In this document: piece by piece, positions 22,081 to 29,300 of the stretch
Numbering within the stretch: position 1 is the stretch's first letter
Layout: each line of letters starts with the position of its first letter
Virus record (IMG/VR): IMGVR_UViG_3300048591_001401
Coordinates: 1-47,582 of that record
From: a virus
DNA length: 47,582 bases
Direction: 5' to 3' (one strand)
Notes under the pieces: generated by a model
The model's input: only the letters and a program-made list of their open reading frames with translations
Told to the model about the DNA's origin: nothing
The model's database searches: none
Position numbers and translations under genes: made by a program

Positions 22081-25074
22081 TCAAAACGGCAACTTCCCCT
22101 CTTCTTCTTCGCTCAAAACATCCTCGGCATCGGGTATGTCCTCCGGTGGCGTTGTTGATATATAGAAGCATTCGGTTGTTTTGCCTTCAATTGTTTTCAA
22201 TATGCGGCGGTCTTCCTCGGCATTGCGCCCGGTGCAGAGTTTTGCGGGGTTAAGCTCGTAGCCGTAATATTCGCACCAGGCCGCCAGGCTGTGCTTGAAT
22301 TGCGGTGCCTTGAATTTGCGCCCCTGCAAATCGGTGAGCGTGGCTTTGAATGCCTCGAATGCCGTTTCCCTCTTGATTATCACGTTGAAATAGCCTTTGT
22401 CGTCGGGGCTGATTTCGGGGCGTGGTTCTGGCGGAACACAGAAATATATGTTTGCCCACTTGAAGAATTCCTCGTCTTTCGACACGCCACGGACCATCAG
22501 GCGGCGCAACTGCCGTTTTTCTAAGTTGGCCATTGGCGGCTGTATCTTGAAAAACCGCATCTGCAACTGTATGCAGTAGGCCATGAAATTGTAGAACTTG
22601 TTCCATTCTTCTTCCGTGAACTCGTCGAACAGCATCTTCCCGAATTTCGACAACGGCGACCGGCTTTCGCGGTAATCGTTGTATTTTGTTTTTTCGTGGT
22701 AGTAGTCGCTCACTGCGGCGTTGAGTATCCTTGCTATTGTTGAATTGTCGGTGTTTTGTAGTTCAAAATTCGATGAAATAATCATTTTCCCCGATTCATC
22801 GTAATCAAGGATTTGTTTCGAAATGTGCTTTGAATTTACCTCGCGCTTTCCGGTTACCTGTGTGTAGAAAAAATTGAATTCGGCAAATTCGTACAAATCA
22901 TCTACCTCGATGAAATTGTGAAACTTGGTGTAACCGTCGTAGATGAATTCTGTTTTTTCGGTAATATCTTTGCGGCGGCCACCAATATAAAACGATGGGC
23001 GTGTTTTGCTCATGCCCATCGTGAGCAGCGATTTACCCGATCGACCGCTCGACTGGCCAATGTCAGAAATTTTCATATCCTGAAGGAAACAAAGCCACGG
23101 TTTGCCGGGGTTCTTGTATTGCGCCGTCATGTAACCCAGCACAAACATAAGGTTCACAAGCAGCAGGTCCTGTTCTTTTTTCTCTTCCGGTGTGAGTGCA
23201 ATTTTATCTTCCAATTCCTTCCTCCAATATATGTGCGCCAAATCTTTCAGGAAGCGCACCCAAATGAAATCTTCATCGTTGATTGTTATTTCGTAGCGGT
23301 CGAGTTCCGGGAAGTTGGCCAGCTCCACATTGATGTTTTCGCGTTGGTGGGTGGTGGTTGCATTTTTCAGTTTCGTGAGCAATTCGGCATAGGCTGCGGT
23401 GGGTTCAATCTCTATGGGCGGTTTGGCTTCCTTGCGGATGTTCAAATCAATGCAGTGCGAAATTTCGGTGTCGTTTATTTCGAGTTTGCCCAGGATAAAG
23501 TTTGGCACATCATCATGTTTCACGCGCTCAATGGCTTCGGGCGTGATTTTCAGGCTGCCATTTTTGAAATGCAGCCACTCGATGCCCTTTTTGTGGTTGC
23601 GGAATTCGAGGTCGATTTCCTTGAGTTCCTGCAAATTGTTTTCGCTGATTTGGTTGGAGGAGTTGATTTTGTTCAGGATGGCCACCTCGTCCATGAGGTT
23701 CTTGCTGCGTATCCAGTTTTTCGTGAAGCGTTTGATTATTTTCTTGATTTGCTCAGGGTTGATCAGTTCAACCACTTTGCCATCGATTTTGGCGTAGCAA
23801 TACCCTGCTTTGCGGTGATATTTGCTGTCGGTAACATAGAAGCCGTTCGATTCAAGGAAATAGTAATAGTTCTCAAGGTTCAGGTTATAGTTGATTTTCT
23901 TTTCGCCTTTGACTTTTTCTATTGATTTGCTCCAGAAGCGCATAGGGAAAGCGCGGCGTTTCAACACGCCAAACTGGTGGATGGTTTCGTCTAAGTCGTC
24001 GCCGGCAATATTGATGAAATCCTTCACGTCCTTGCAAGGGTTGCCGCGCCAGTCTTTCTTCAGCTTCAACCAGTCGGGCAGTTGGATTGTGCATAGGTTC
24101 ATGTGTTTGTGCGCGAACTCCATGGCGTTGCGTTTGCCCGTATCGTCAAGGTCCATTAATTGAAAATGGTTTTCGCACATGTCATCCAACTCCGAAAAAT
24201 CATCCTTGCCGATTTTTGCCGATTCGCTGTTGAGCCAATACACGTGGTGGCCAAGGCTGGCAACATTCAGCGCATCGCTTTCGCCAGAGCAACGTATTAA
24301 GTCAACAATTTTTGGCTGTTTGTGGTCGCTTCCGTTATATTCATATTCTCCGGTTTCTTCGTTCACAAATTCATTGTCGACAGCCTGCAGCACATCGAGG
24401 CCAAAAATGTAGTTGGTGGGTTTTTTGCCTGCATAGCTGAACCTGTATTTTTTGTCGGGTTCGTGGGGCTTGTATATTTTTTTGAATTTCCCGCAATCCA
24501 TCACAAACATGGGGTAATGCTCGGTGGCCGTGAAAATATGCACAATGTCGCGGTTATATTTTTTCGAGTAGCTGCAAAGCTCGTATTTCTCCAAGGCTTT
24601 GAAATGGTATTTTTCAAGCAGCTCGGCCGTAACATAGCGGCCAATGGCCTGCAGGTCGGTTTCTGTTGGCACCGGCTTGTACGAAAAATTGTAGTCGCCT
24701 TTTTTGTCGGTGGCGGTAACTTCGCGCCAACTGTATTCGGCCGCATACACGGGGCGGTTGAACCCGCTGCCCTCTATTTCGTGCCTCACTATCACTTCCT
24801 CGATGAACCTGAGTGCATCAATATACATCAGCCCTTCGCGATACATCACATAGCTGATGCTGTTCAAGCTGTTCACTTCCATTTGGTTGCCAAAATCGGT
24901 AATGCGCCACTGCCCTTTGAAAAAGCTTACATGTGCGCTGGGGGTTTTTTCTTCGCCCCGCTCCTTGAACATGTGCTTGCGGTCGTTGAAATCGACGTTT
25001 GGAAAATAGTGTTTGAAAACGTCAAAACCGCCGTTGGTGGCATCGAGAATTTTGTCAGATTCGATATATTTCAT
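22081..25074 (-). CDS. Primase / SF3-type helicase fusion
   Basis: A 997-residue replication protein. The N-terminal part contains a zinc-less CHC2-like region (KTPSAHVSFFKGQWRITDFG, residues 43-62) and a Toprim-like core: Glu265 in CSGESDALNVASLG and Asp308-x-Asp310 in LMDLDDTGKR. The C-terminal part is a P-loop NTPase: Walker A GQSSGRSGKS (673-682) and acidic IEVDD (722-726), followed by ISSNFELQ. This order, Toprim primase then D5/SF3-type helicase, is common in phages and primes and unwinds DNA at the replication fork. It ends EEEEGKLPF, an SSB-like acidic tip. Length is normal for such fusions. Confidence 0.9.
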   Translation of the reverse strand: MKYIESDKILDATNGGFDVFKHYFPNVDFNDRKHMFKERGEEKTPSAHVSFFKGQWRITDFGNQMEVNSLNSISYVMYREGLMYIDALRFIEEVIVRHEIEGSGFNRPVYAAEYSWREVTATDKKGDYNFSYKPVPTETDLQAIGRYVTAELLEKYHFKALEKYELCSYSKKYNRDIVHIFTATEHYPMFVMDCGKFKKIYKPHEPDKKYRFSYAGKKPTNYIFGLDVLQAVDNEFVNEETGEYEYNGSDHKQPKIVDLIRCSGESDALNVASLGHHVYWLNSESAKIGKDDFSELDDMCENHFQLMDLDDTGKRNAMEFAHKHMNLCTIQLPDWLKLKKDWRGNPCKDVKDFINIAGDDLDETIHQFGVLKRRAFPMRFWSKSIEKVKGEKKINYNLNLENYYYFLESNGFYVTDSKYHRKAGYCYAKIDGKVVELINPEQIKKIIKRFTKNWIRSKNLMDEVAILNKINSSNQISENNLQELKEIDLEFRNHKKGIEWLHFKNGSLKITPEAIERVKHDDVPNFILGKLEINDTEISHCIDLNIRKEAKPPIEIEPTAAYAELLTKLKNATTTHQRENINVELANFPELDRYEITINDEDFIWVRFLKDLAHIYWRKELEDKIALTPEEKKEQDLLLVNLMFVLGYMTAQYKNPGKPWLCFLQDMKISDIGQSSGRSGKSLLTMGMSKTRPSFYIGGRRKDITEKTEFIYDGYTKFHNFIEVDDLYEFAEFNFFYTQVTGKREVNSKHISKQILDYDESGKMIISSNFELQNTDNSTIARILNAAVSDYYHEKTKYNDYRESRSPLSKFGKMLFDEFTEEEWNKFYNFMAYCIQLQMRFFKIQPPMANLEKRQLRRLMVRGVSKDEEFFKWANIYFCVPPEPRPEISPDDKGYFNVIIKRETAFEAFKATLTDLQGRKFKAPQFKHSLAAWCEYYGYELNPAKLCTGRNAEEDRRILKTIEGKTTECFYISTTPPEDIPDAEDVLSEEEEGKLPF

Positions 25075-25080
25075 AGAAGG

Positions 25081-25407
25081 TTATAGTTTTTTCAGGAGAA
25101 GGAAATGTACTTTCTGGGTTTCAACAATCTCGGGGTAACGCTTCAGCAACACATTCTTCAGCTTTGGAGCTTCAATTCCGTAGGCGAACAGGCTGAAAGC
25201 TTTCATGGCTTCAACATCATCAATGCCAAATACCCAAACGTCATGCAATTCGGCAGTGAAAGAGCTGTCGTGCCTTGGGTCTTTCAACTCGAAAACCGGT
25301 TTCGCATAATCAGGGTCAAGCTGCTTAACCGTTGGTGCTGCAACCGATGGCGGTTGAGCGATAATGAAAAAGTCATGCTCCGGACGGCTGTGGGTAATTT
25401 TTTTCAT
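25081..25407 (-). CDS. Hypothetical early protein, 108 residues
   Basis: A soluble protein containing SFTAELHDVWVFGIDDVEAM and a basic C-terminus (KVHFLLLKKL). No family recognised. Its ATG overlaps the stop of the ASCH gene (ATGA) and it lies 6 bp before the primase/helicase ATG, so it is co-translated with replication genes. Confidence 0.65.
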   Translation of the reverse strand: MKKITHSRPEHDFFIIAQPPSVAAPTVKQLDPDYAKPVFELKDPRHDSSFTAELHDVWVFGIDDVEAMKAFSLFAYGIEAPKLKNVLLKRYPEIVETQKVHFLLLKKL

Positions 25408-26129
25408 TGGTTTGTTGTTTTGTCATCCTGAGCGTAGTCGAAGGATGGTTTCCCGGTTGTTGAAATCACTTTGTATTTTACCACCCACACCCAGGGGTTG
25501 GCGTCCCAACTTTCACCGCCATTGATTGAGCACCACAGCGAATTGAAGCTCCAAAAAGGAGGAATTCCTTCATTGAATATTTGTTTTGGTTTTGTGTAAT
25601 CGAAATACAACTGACCTTGAGTTTTAAGTTGCATTGAGCTTGCAAGCAATGGAATTATTCCCTCGGCAATGGCATCCTCCTCCGAAATATCCTGCACCCT
25701 TTCCACTTTTACTTCAGTAATTTCTAACCAAATACGGGCTGCTGCTTTAGGCATGTGGATGGATGGTTTCCACTTTACTTCCTTCGACAAATCGGCGTCA
25801 TGCCATTGGCACGATAATTTTCCGTGTGGCACATCGCCCGGTTGCCATGACCAATGAAAATCATCGGCAAAAAAGCTATAACATATTTCGGGCTCGAAAA
25901 CGCCCATCGTTTTGGCAAACTTTTCGCGCACCCAAAGCAAATCGCCGGGCTGGCCGTAAGGACAGGAAACATTTCTATCAACCTTTTGAATTCTTTTGTT
26001 GATGTTGACATCTGTTAGTTCTGAATGTGTCCAATGTTGATGTTTGCAAATTCTCCTGGTCTGCGTTTTCCGCCCTTCCAAAATGGCTTGCACCATTGGG
26101 GTGCTGAATAATATTGGATGCTCTTTCAT
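25404..26129 (-). CDS. ASCH/PUA-like domain phage protein
   Basis: This 241-residue protein begins ILFSTPMVQAILEGRKTQTRR (residues 6-26), continues with GDLLWVREKFAKT (62-74) and has ARIWLEITEVKVERVQDISEEDAIAEGI (about 130-158): the standard pattern of ASCH/PUA-like phage proteins, a beta-barrel that binds RNA or modified nucleic acid. A Trp-rich segment (SLWCSINGGESWDANPWVWVVKYKV) ends the domain. The last 15 residues (KPSFDYAQDDKTTNQ) are encoded by a host-type dispersed repeat at 25424-25447, so the native protein probably ended near VKYKVIS. Biochemical role of the phage family is unknown. Confidence 0.8.
   Translation of the reverse strand: MKEHPILFSTPMVQAILEGRKTQTRRICKHQHWTHSELTDVNINKRIQKVDRNVSCPYGQPGDLLWVREKFAKTMGVFEPEICYSFFADDFHWSWQPGDVPHGKLSCQWHDADLSKEVKWKPSIHMPKAAARIWLEITEVKVERVQDISEEDAIAEGIIPLLASSMQLKTQGQLYFDYTKPKQIFNEGIPPFWSFNSLWCSINGGESWDANPWVWVVKYKVISTTGKPSFDYAQDDKTTNQ
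25424..25447. repeat. Host-type dispersed repeat in ASCH gene 3' end
   Basis: CATCCT and AGGATG bound a 24-bp element containing TGAGCGTAGTCGA. I recall this as one of the most frequent short intergenic sequences of Bacteroidetes chromosomes; translated it gives SFDYAQDD, seen here at the end of the ASCH protein. Confidence 0.65.
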
Positions 26130-26150
26130 AATTATTTTGATTTACTTAGT

Positions 26151-26450
26151 TTAATTCTCAACTCTTTCTTCAACCCCTGCCAGCAGCTCGCGCAATTCAT
26201 CAAACCACTTGATGCAGTTGGCGGGTATCATCATTTTGATTTCCGATTCTTTTCGGTGCAGATAGCGGAGCAGTTGGTCGGCACTGTGGATGGTGGTTAA
26301 GTGATAGAGCATTGTGTCGGGACCATTTGACAGTGATGGCGGCAAATAGCCTTCGCCGTGGGCTTGCAGGTTCTTGCGCTGCCTGGCAACTTTTCGCAGG
26401 AAGCGTTTTCCGGTTTTCAGGTAATCAAGCTGGTTCATAACCATTTCCAT
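26151..26450 (-). CDS. Hypothetical basic protein, 99 residues
   Basis: The ATG at 26450 (MEMVMNQLDYLKTGKRFLRK) is preferred because it overlaps the preceding gene by only 16 bp; the frame also allows a start at 26513 (120 residues). The protein is basic and helical at first (RFLRKVARQRKNLQAHGEGY), then contains LYHLTTIHSADQLLRYLHRKE and a final acidic helix. No family recognised. It lies in the early operon before the ASCH gene. Confidence 0.6.
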   Translation of the reverse strand: MEMVMNQLDYLKTGKRFLRKVARQRKNLQAHGEGYLPPSLSNGPDTMLYHLTTIHSADQLLRYLHRKESEIKMMIPANCIKWFDELRELLAGVEERVEN

Positions 26451-26926
26451 TTTAAGTTTCTGAATTTCAAGCTCCCGTCTTTTTTTCGGCCAACAATCCG
26501 CTTCTTTTCGCAATAGAATTCAATTTCGTTGCTGATGATTTGGAAGTGCCGCGAATTTTCAAGCATCTGGGCGGCGAAGCCCGAATTGATTTTCCTGAAA
26601 TTCAGGATCACTAGAGTATCGACGGTATAGATGTTGTCCAAATGATATACCTCGATTTCCCTTGCACCTTTGTCGATGGTAACCAGGTAGCCGATTTCAT
26701 TTGGCTGGGCGGAAATTGTGCCTGATACGAAAATCGCCAATGCCGACAGGAACGATTTCAGCCCTGTTTTTTCAATGGAGGCATGTTTGCAGCGGCCATA
26801 TTCGAGGTGGTAACATGCGCCCCAATCTCCAACTGTGCAAGTTTCGCAGGGTTTTGTTCGCTTTGCGAGCATGGTGTCGAACCAAGTTTTCCGTGGTCGG
26901 GCAGTAGGCCTATTTGTTTTGTTCAT
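26435..26926 (-). CDS. Hypothetical protein with Cys cluster and membrane segment
   Basis: The start at 26926 (MNKTNRPTARPRKTWFDTML) is chosen for its A-rich leader and its ATGA overlap with the microgene upstream. The 163-residue protein has five Cys in residues 27-46 (CETCTVGDWGACYHLEYGRC), possibly a metal site, then a hydrophobic stretch (LKSFLSALAIFVSGTISAQ, about 56-74) that looks like an internal signal peptide or anchor, then a beta-rich domain (IGYLVTIDKGAREIEVYHLD). The mixture of cytoplasmic Cys site and later export signal is odd. Met19 could be an alternative start. No family recognised. Confidence 0.55.
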   Translation of the reverse strand: MNKTNRPTARPRKTWFDTMLAKRTKPCETCTVGDWGACYHLEYGRCKHASIEKTGLKSFLSALAIFVSGTISAQPNEIGYLVTIDKGAREIEVYHLDNIYTVDTLVILNFRKINSGFAAQMLENSRHFQIISNEIEFYCEKKRIVGRKKDGSLKFRNLKWKWL

Positions 26927-27069
26927 TTTGTTTTTATTGGTGTTACAATGAATTCCGGATGTTTTTCGGCGTTTTCGCCTATCAGTATTTCGCTTTTGTT
27001 TTCGGCAAAATGCTCCCTGGCAAATTGCAGGAATTGAGCGATAAGTTCGTCGGTTGGCAGCTTTTTCAT
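26923..27069 (-). CDS. 48-residue early microprotein
   Basis: This small gene encodes MKKLPTDELIAQFLQFAREH continuing FAENKSEILIGENAEKHPEF and IVTPIKTK. Composition and codon pattern look like real coding sequence. Its ATG overlaps the DUF4406 stop and its stop overlaps the next ATG (ATGA on both sides), so it is tightly embedded in the operon. The protein is acidic and helical. Function unknown. Confidence 0.65.
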   Translation of the reverse strand: MKKLPTDELIAQFLQFAREHFAENKSEILIGENAEKHPEFIVTPIKTK

Positions 27070-27410
27070 ATTTCAACCCCCATCAATGCGGCGATCATGC
27101 TGATGTCGCCTTGTTCTTCCCAGTACATGTCCATGTTCAGGCTTGCGGCCAGTGTTATCTCTTTTCTCGCGCCAAAGCTCTCGCGCCAGTCGCGCTGGAT
27201 ATATATAGCCTTGCACTTGCGCAATTCGTTCAAGCATATGTGCATTGCCTCTTTCCATTCGGTATCGGGCGCAATGCCGAGGTGCATGGGGTTCACAATA
27301 TCGTCTTCGTTGAACCCTGCAACCATGAGCTGCATTTTTGTGAGGGCGAATTTCACGTAGGCTTCGTCGTGGGGCAAGCCTGTGTATTTTCCGGCGATAT
27401 AGATTTTCAT
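27066..27410 (-). CDS. DUF4406-like protein
   Basis: A 114-residue protein starting MKIYIAGKYTGLPHDEAYVK, with IVNPMHLGIAPDTEWKEAMH and LRKCKAIYIQRDWRESFGAR, then KEITLAASLNM. The IYIAGKYTG start, the NP segment and the D-W-x-x-S-x-G-A-x-x-E motif match DUF4406, a relative of nucleoside 2-deoxyribosyltransferases. Phages probably use it on nucleotides, but no substrate is established. It begins an early operon that starts after the terminator at 27445-27464. Confidence 0.8.
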   Translation of the reverse strand: MKIYIAGKYTGLPHDEAYVKFALTKMQLMVAGFNEDDIVNPMHLGIAPDTEWKEAMHICLNELRKCKAIYIQRDWRESFGARKEITLAASLNMDMYWEEQGDISMIAALMGVEI

Positions 27411-27444
27411 AATTATTTGATTTTGAATGTTTTGTTTTTAAAAA

Positions 27445-27464
27445 CCCCCGCCCGCTGGCGGGGG
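27445..27464 (-). terminator. Intrinsic terminator before DUF4406 operon
   Basis: An 8-bp perfect stem (CCCCCGCC / GGCGGGGG) with a 4-nt loop, followed on the minus strand by five T. It would stop transcripts arriving from the LuxR-type gene. Confidence 0.8.
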
Positions 27465-27664
27465 AGTTGCTGTACTGGACTTTGGTTATTTTGAAAAAAC
27501 AATTTTCAATTTCGTGTTAAAATTTTGCGCGACAAAAGACAGGAAAAGCAAGCCGGGGCGAACCGAGAAATCAATCATATCCAAATTAAAAACCTAAACC
27601 AAAAAACCCCGGCTGCTTGTCACATCCCATCCCGCTTGAGGCGGGAAAATTTCTTTTTGAAAAA

Positions 27665-27694
27665 GGGGCGGCCACAAAACCGCCTTGCCGCCCC
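27665..27694 (-). terminator. Intrinsic terminator in structured region
   Basis: GGGGCGG pairs with CCGCCCC around a 16-nt loop; five T follow on the minus strand. It would define the 3' end of a possible small RNA. Confidence 0.7.
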
Positions 27695-27717
27695 TGCACA
27701 AATTGTTAAAAACGTGA

Positions 27718-27750
27718 GAACGCCGCGAAATTGGCAGCCTCGCGTAGGCT
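27718..27750. repeat. 33-bp hairpin element, copy 1
   Basis: GAACGCCGCGAAATT is followed by a 5-bp hairpin AGCCT / AGGCT with loop CGCGT. It matches 31629-31661 at 30 of 33 positions, in the same orientation. Confidence 0.8.
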
Positions 27751-27842
27751 GTATGAGTGCCGGTCTATTCCCGGCTGTCATCCAAGGGCCTCGATAACGG
27801 GTGTTACTCCGTAGCGTGTGCCTTTTTCCCATTCATCAAAAG

Positions 27843-27905
27843 AAAGCGGGGGACAAACCCGTAAAAAAAACTGGACGCTTTTGTGATATTTACGGCCCCC
27901 GCTTT
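27843..27905 (-). terminator. Long two-part stem after LuxR-type gene
   Basis: AAAGCGGGGG (27843-27852) pairs with CCCCCGCTTT (27896-27905), and inside it CCGTAAA (27859-27865) pairs with TTTACGG (27889-27895) with no gap on one side. On the minus strand a T-rich stretch follows, so it probably terminates the LuxR-type gene that stops at 27928. Confidence 0.7.
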
Positions 27906-27927
27906 TTGATAAAAATGGGTCATGTTT

Positions 27928-28491
27928 TCAAATACCTATTTCGGCGGCCCTGGCTGTGAGCGCCGCTATGTTTTTCACTTCTAATTTTTGGCGGAGTTTT
28001 GTTACCCTGCTTTTCAAGCCCGGTTCGCTCACATAGAGCGAGGCGGCGGTTTGGCGGAAATTGTCGCCACGTTTCAAGGCTGCAAGGGTTTGCACATCGA
28101 AGCTGTTCAGTCCCGATGCACGTCCGCACAATTTGCCACGGAACTGGCAAATTTGGTCGTCGCAGGCGTAGTTGAAACTGTCGGCAGTGAATTTGCCGTC
28201 GATGAAATCGGGGGTTGAATCGAGTGCGCCGATAACGCAATGGTACCACATATCGAATGCCGACGAAAAGGCTGTGATGCCTTGTTTGCGCAAAATTTCT
28301 TTGCTTGGCTCATCCTTCAGGAACTGGTTTGCAATCATATTTCTCAACTTAATCGGTGCATCGTTGAACTTCATTCTCATGCCGTCCTGCATGATCCATT
28401 TTTCGTCGGCATACCAAAAGGCTTCAACGCCATCGAAAATCCCTGCGGGCATGGTGCTACTCTGGTTTGTTTGTCGTAATTTTGTTTCCAT
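27928..28491 (-). CDS. LuxR-type (GerE) transcription regulator
   Basis: This 187-residue protein ends with a LuxR/GerE helix-turn-helix (residues about 125-187): LNSFDVQTLAALKRGDNFRQ, TAASLYVSEPGLKSRVTKLR and QKLEVKNIAALTARAAEIGI. The N-terminal 105 residues contain an aromatic region (FWYADEKWIMQDGMRMKFND) and no receiver aspartate pattern. Cys110, Cys115 and Cys122 form a small cluster before the HTH, perhaps a metal or redox site. It is the first minus-strand gene after the lysogeny switch, so it probably controls early or late genes of the lytic path. Some Bacteroidetes prophages carry similar proteins, with no tested role known to me. Confidence 0.8.
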   Translation of the reverse strand: METKLRQTNQSSTMPAGIFDGVEAFWYADEKWIMQDGMRMKFNDAPIKLRNMIANQFLKDEPSKEILRKQGITAFSSAFDMWYHCVIGALDSTPDFIDGKFTADSFNYACDDQICQFRGKLCGRASGLNSFDVQTLAALKRGDNFRQTAASLYVSEPGLKSRVTKLRQKLEVKNIAALTARAAEIGI

Positions 28492-28506
28492 AATCGATAA
28501 GATTTT

Positions 28507-28545
28507 AAGCCCGGGGAGGTGTTAGCGCACCTTTGATCCGGGCTT
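28507..28545 (+). terminator. Two-part hairpin between LuxR-type and RHH genes
   Basis: AAGCCCGG pairs with CCGGGCTT, enclosing AGGTG / CACCT. Six T follow on the plus strand and an A run precedes it, so it can act on both strands. Its layout matches the hairpin at 5000-5036. Confidence 0.75.
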
Positions 28546-28556
28546 TTTTATTTATA

Positions 28557-28742
28557 TTAAGATTTTAAATCCCTTTGCAACTTTTCTTGAAGCGCAAGCT
28601 TGAAATAGCTTGATTCGCTCATATTCATTTCCCTCGAAATCCTTTTGATTAGTTTCCTCATTTCTGATGGTATTGCAGCATTTACCCTGTCGTCGTTTCG
28701 CTGCATCAGAAAATTCATACTATTTGATGTTGTTGTGTTCAT
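28557..28742 (-). CDS. Arc/RHH-like regulator of the lysogeny switch
   Basis: A 61-residue protein reading DDRVNAAIPSEMRKLIKRIS (residues 17-36) and REMNMSESSYFKLALQEKLQ (37-56). The short strand VNAAIPSEM, then two helices with S-E-S-S-Y-F, fits a ribbon-helix-helix protein. It is divergent from the HTH gene at 28837 with two perfect palindromes between them, the layout of a cI/cro-type decision circuit. A terminator follows its stop codon. Confidence 0.7.
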   Translation of the reverse strand: MNTTTSNSMNFLMQRNDDRVNAAIPSEMRKLIKRISREMNMSESSYFKLALQEKLQRDLKS

Positions 28743-28777
28743 ATTATTTACTTATTTTTCTACGACAATATTAAGAA

Positions 28778-28828
28778 ATAAGAATTGAATATTCAATAGT
28801 AAGAACAATAAAATTCTTATATAAGAAT
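28778..28828. promoter_or_regulatory. Operator region between divergent regulators
   Basis: Two perfect palindromes lie in the 94-bp gap: ATTGAATATTCAAT at 28784-28797 and ATTCTTATATAAGAAT at 28813-28828. A further half-site ATAAGAATT is at 28778-28786. The second palindrome is 8 bp before the plus-strand ATG, so its occupation would block that gene. Confidence 0.7.
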
Positions 28829-28836
28829 AATTTAGA

Positions 28837-29214
28837 ATGAATCTAAACGAGGAGGATATCCGCAGGGCCTTAAAAAAGTATCAACAGGAAAATAATAAAA
28901 CTGGTGTGCAAATGACTGAATTGCTTGGCATGTCAAGCACTTCGATGTATAGCCAATACAAAAACGGGGAAACAAAAGAATTGAAAGCTGCGGCCCTTGT
29001 GCGGTTTATTTTGAATACAAAAATTGATTTGGAAAAATTCTTGAACAAGAATTTCAAGGTTGAAGAAGAAGAATTACTTGCGGTTTCTGAAGCGAAAATT
29101 AAATATTTCGAATGCCCGGAGTGCATCAAAAAGCAAAAGGAGATCGACGACTACCGGCAGAAATACATTGAGTGCTTAGAGGAACTGGCTTGCAGGCAGA
29201 AAAAAACTTCATGA
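28837..29214 (+). CDS. Phage repressor-like HTH protein
   Basis: A 125-residue plus-strand protein. Residues 1-60 (EEDIRRALKKYQQENNKTGV, QMTELLGMSSTSMYSQYKNG) look like a helix-turn-helix with recognition helix near SSTSMYSQYKNG. A C-terminal helix contains CPECIKKQKEIDDYRQKYIE and LEELACRQ, with a CxxC pair and coiled-coil character suited to oligomerisation. It faces an RHH gene across palindromic operators, and the integrase lies downstream on the same strand, so it is the best candidate for the lysogeny repressor. Confidence 0.7.
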   Translation: MNLNEEDIRRALKKYQQENNKTGVQMTELLGMSSTSMYSQYKNGETKELKAAALVRFILNTKIDLEKFLNKNFKVEEEELLAVSEAKIKYFECPECIKKQKEIDDYRQKYIECLEELACRQKKTS

Positions 29215-29300
29215 GGGTAGCCCACAACGCGGCTTGGGACAAGAATCCGAAACCGAGCAGTCCTTTCACGCGGACGGGCAACCCGTTTTTGGATTTGTGA
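29211..29300 (+). CDS. Possible 29-residue coupled microprotein
   Basis: An ATG overlapping the repressor stop codon (ATGA) opens MRVAHNAAWDKNPKPSSPFT followed by RTGNPFLDL. The sequence looks more like coding than random DNA. Function unknown. Confidence 0.45.
   Translation: MRVAHNAAWDKNPKPSSPFTRTGNPFLDL

Larger units (their letters stand above)
27411..27927 (-). ncRNA. Gene-free, highly structured 500-bp region
   Basis: No protein gene is supported here, but several strong inverted repeats are present: CCCCCGCC / GGCGGGGG at 27445-27464; a GC-rich pair at 27547-27618 (AAGCA-AGCCGGGG with CCCCGGCTGCTT); CCCGC / GCGGG at 27631-27645; GGGGCGG / CCGCCCC at 27665-27694 followed by five T on the minus strand; the 33-bp element at 27718-27750; and the long two-part stem at 27843-27905. 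A minus-strand RNA from near 27840 to the terminator at 27665 is plausible. Confidence 0.5.

Noticed and set aside
22918-23925. 335-residue plus-strand reading frame
   Set aside because: Complement of the primase/helicase; same Phe- and Val-rich shadow composition.
27620-27832. 70-residue minus-strand reading frame
   Set aside because: It runs through hairpins and the duplicated 33-bp element, and has shadow-like Arg-rich composition; RNA structure explains the region better.
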